Below are positions 5,181 to 5,275 of a stretch of 5,275 nt of DNA, piece by piece. Numbering within the stretch: position 1 is the stretch's first letter; each line of letters begins with the position of its first letter. The stretch lies in NCBI GenBank assembly GCA_009885665.1, contig VFKI01000179.1:1-5275 (forward strand), in the 5' to 3' direction. The notes beneath the pieces were generated by a model, which was not told the origin of the DNA, made no database searches, and was given only the letters and a program-made list of their open reading frames with translations. The stretch comes from Gammaproteobacteria bacterium (lineage in GTDB: Bacteria; Pseudomonadota; Gammaproteobacteria; DSM-16500). A program made the position numbers and the translations under genes.

Positions 5181-5275
5181 CCGGCATTCCAAGGATCTGT
5201 ATTTTTTGTATAAATCGAGGCAAAAATGCGTTTTAAAGCGCAGTTTACACGCAAGTAAATGAGCATTTAAAACGC
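5181..5275 (+). mobile_element. MITE-like element, third copy, cut by window end
   Basis: This copy aligns without gaps to 3980-4074, with 82 of 95 bases identical. Eight of the 13 differences form one block (5191-5198), where GCACCAAA is replaced by AAGGATCT, so the inner part of its terminal repeat is altered. The internal arms are better preserved here: GCGTTTTAAA (5228-5237) and TTTAAAACGC (5266-5275) are a perfect 10-bp inverted pair. The right half lies beyond the window. Confidence 0.8.

Noticed and set aside
4975..5223. 82-codon minus-strand frame
   Set aside because: It starts inside the MITE copy, runs through the hairpin and into the receiver's 3' end; composition and context look like a chance frame.

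Overview
The window looks like a gene-dense but repeat-bearing chromosomal stretch of a gammaproteobacterium, most likely of the Legionellales (Legionella/Coxiella/Rickettsiella relatives). This is inferred from the style of the MFS transporter and the short PAS-type histidine kinase, the moderate GC content and the dispersed miniature repeats. Nothing here fixes the species.

Layout. Positions 1-141 hold a perfect 26-bp palindrome, a degenerate repeat and a probable promoter. An apparent two-gene operon follows on the plus strand: a small Mth938/DUF498-like protein (142-516) and a 12-helix MFS transporter (528-1799). Two small unidentified genes run convergently on the minus strand: a putative two-helix membrane protein (2188-2469) and a 117-residue protein (1809-2162) whose last ~29 codons lie inside a miniature repeat. 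Divergent to them is a soluble PAS/histidine-kinase protein (about 2423-3895). After a 305-bp gene-free stretch of repeats come an unidentified 118-residue basic protein (4201-4557) and a stand-alone receiver domain (4579-4995). The window ends with a strong hairpin and a third, truncated copy of the miniature repeat.

How it fits together. The kinase has intact H, N, G1 and G2 boxes but no receiver domain. The receiver has all phosphorylation residues but no output domain. They are a plausible cognate pair whose reading frames are now separated by a repeat insertion and an unknown gene.

The most notable non-genic signal is a MITE-like element. The full copy (3980-4121, 142 bp) has 15-bp terminal inverted repeats with one mismatch and is flanked by a 6-bp direct repeat CTGGTG, as expected of a target-site duplication. 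A second, internally deleted copy (1813-1898, opposite orientation) supplies the C-terminus of a predicted protein. A third copy (5181-5275) runs off the window. I see no CRISPR array, tRNA, rRNA, full transposase or recognisable defence system.
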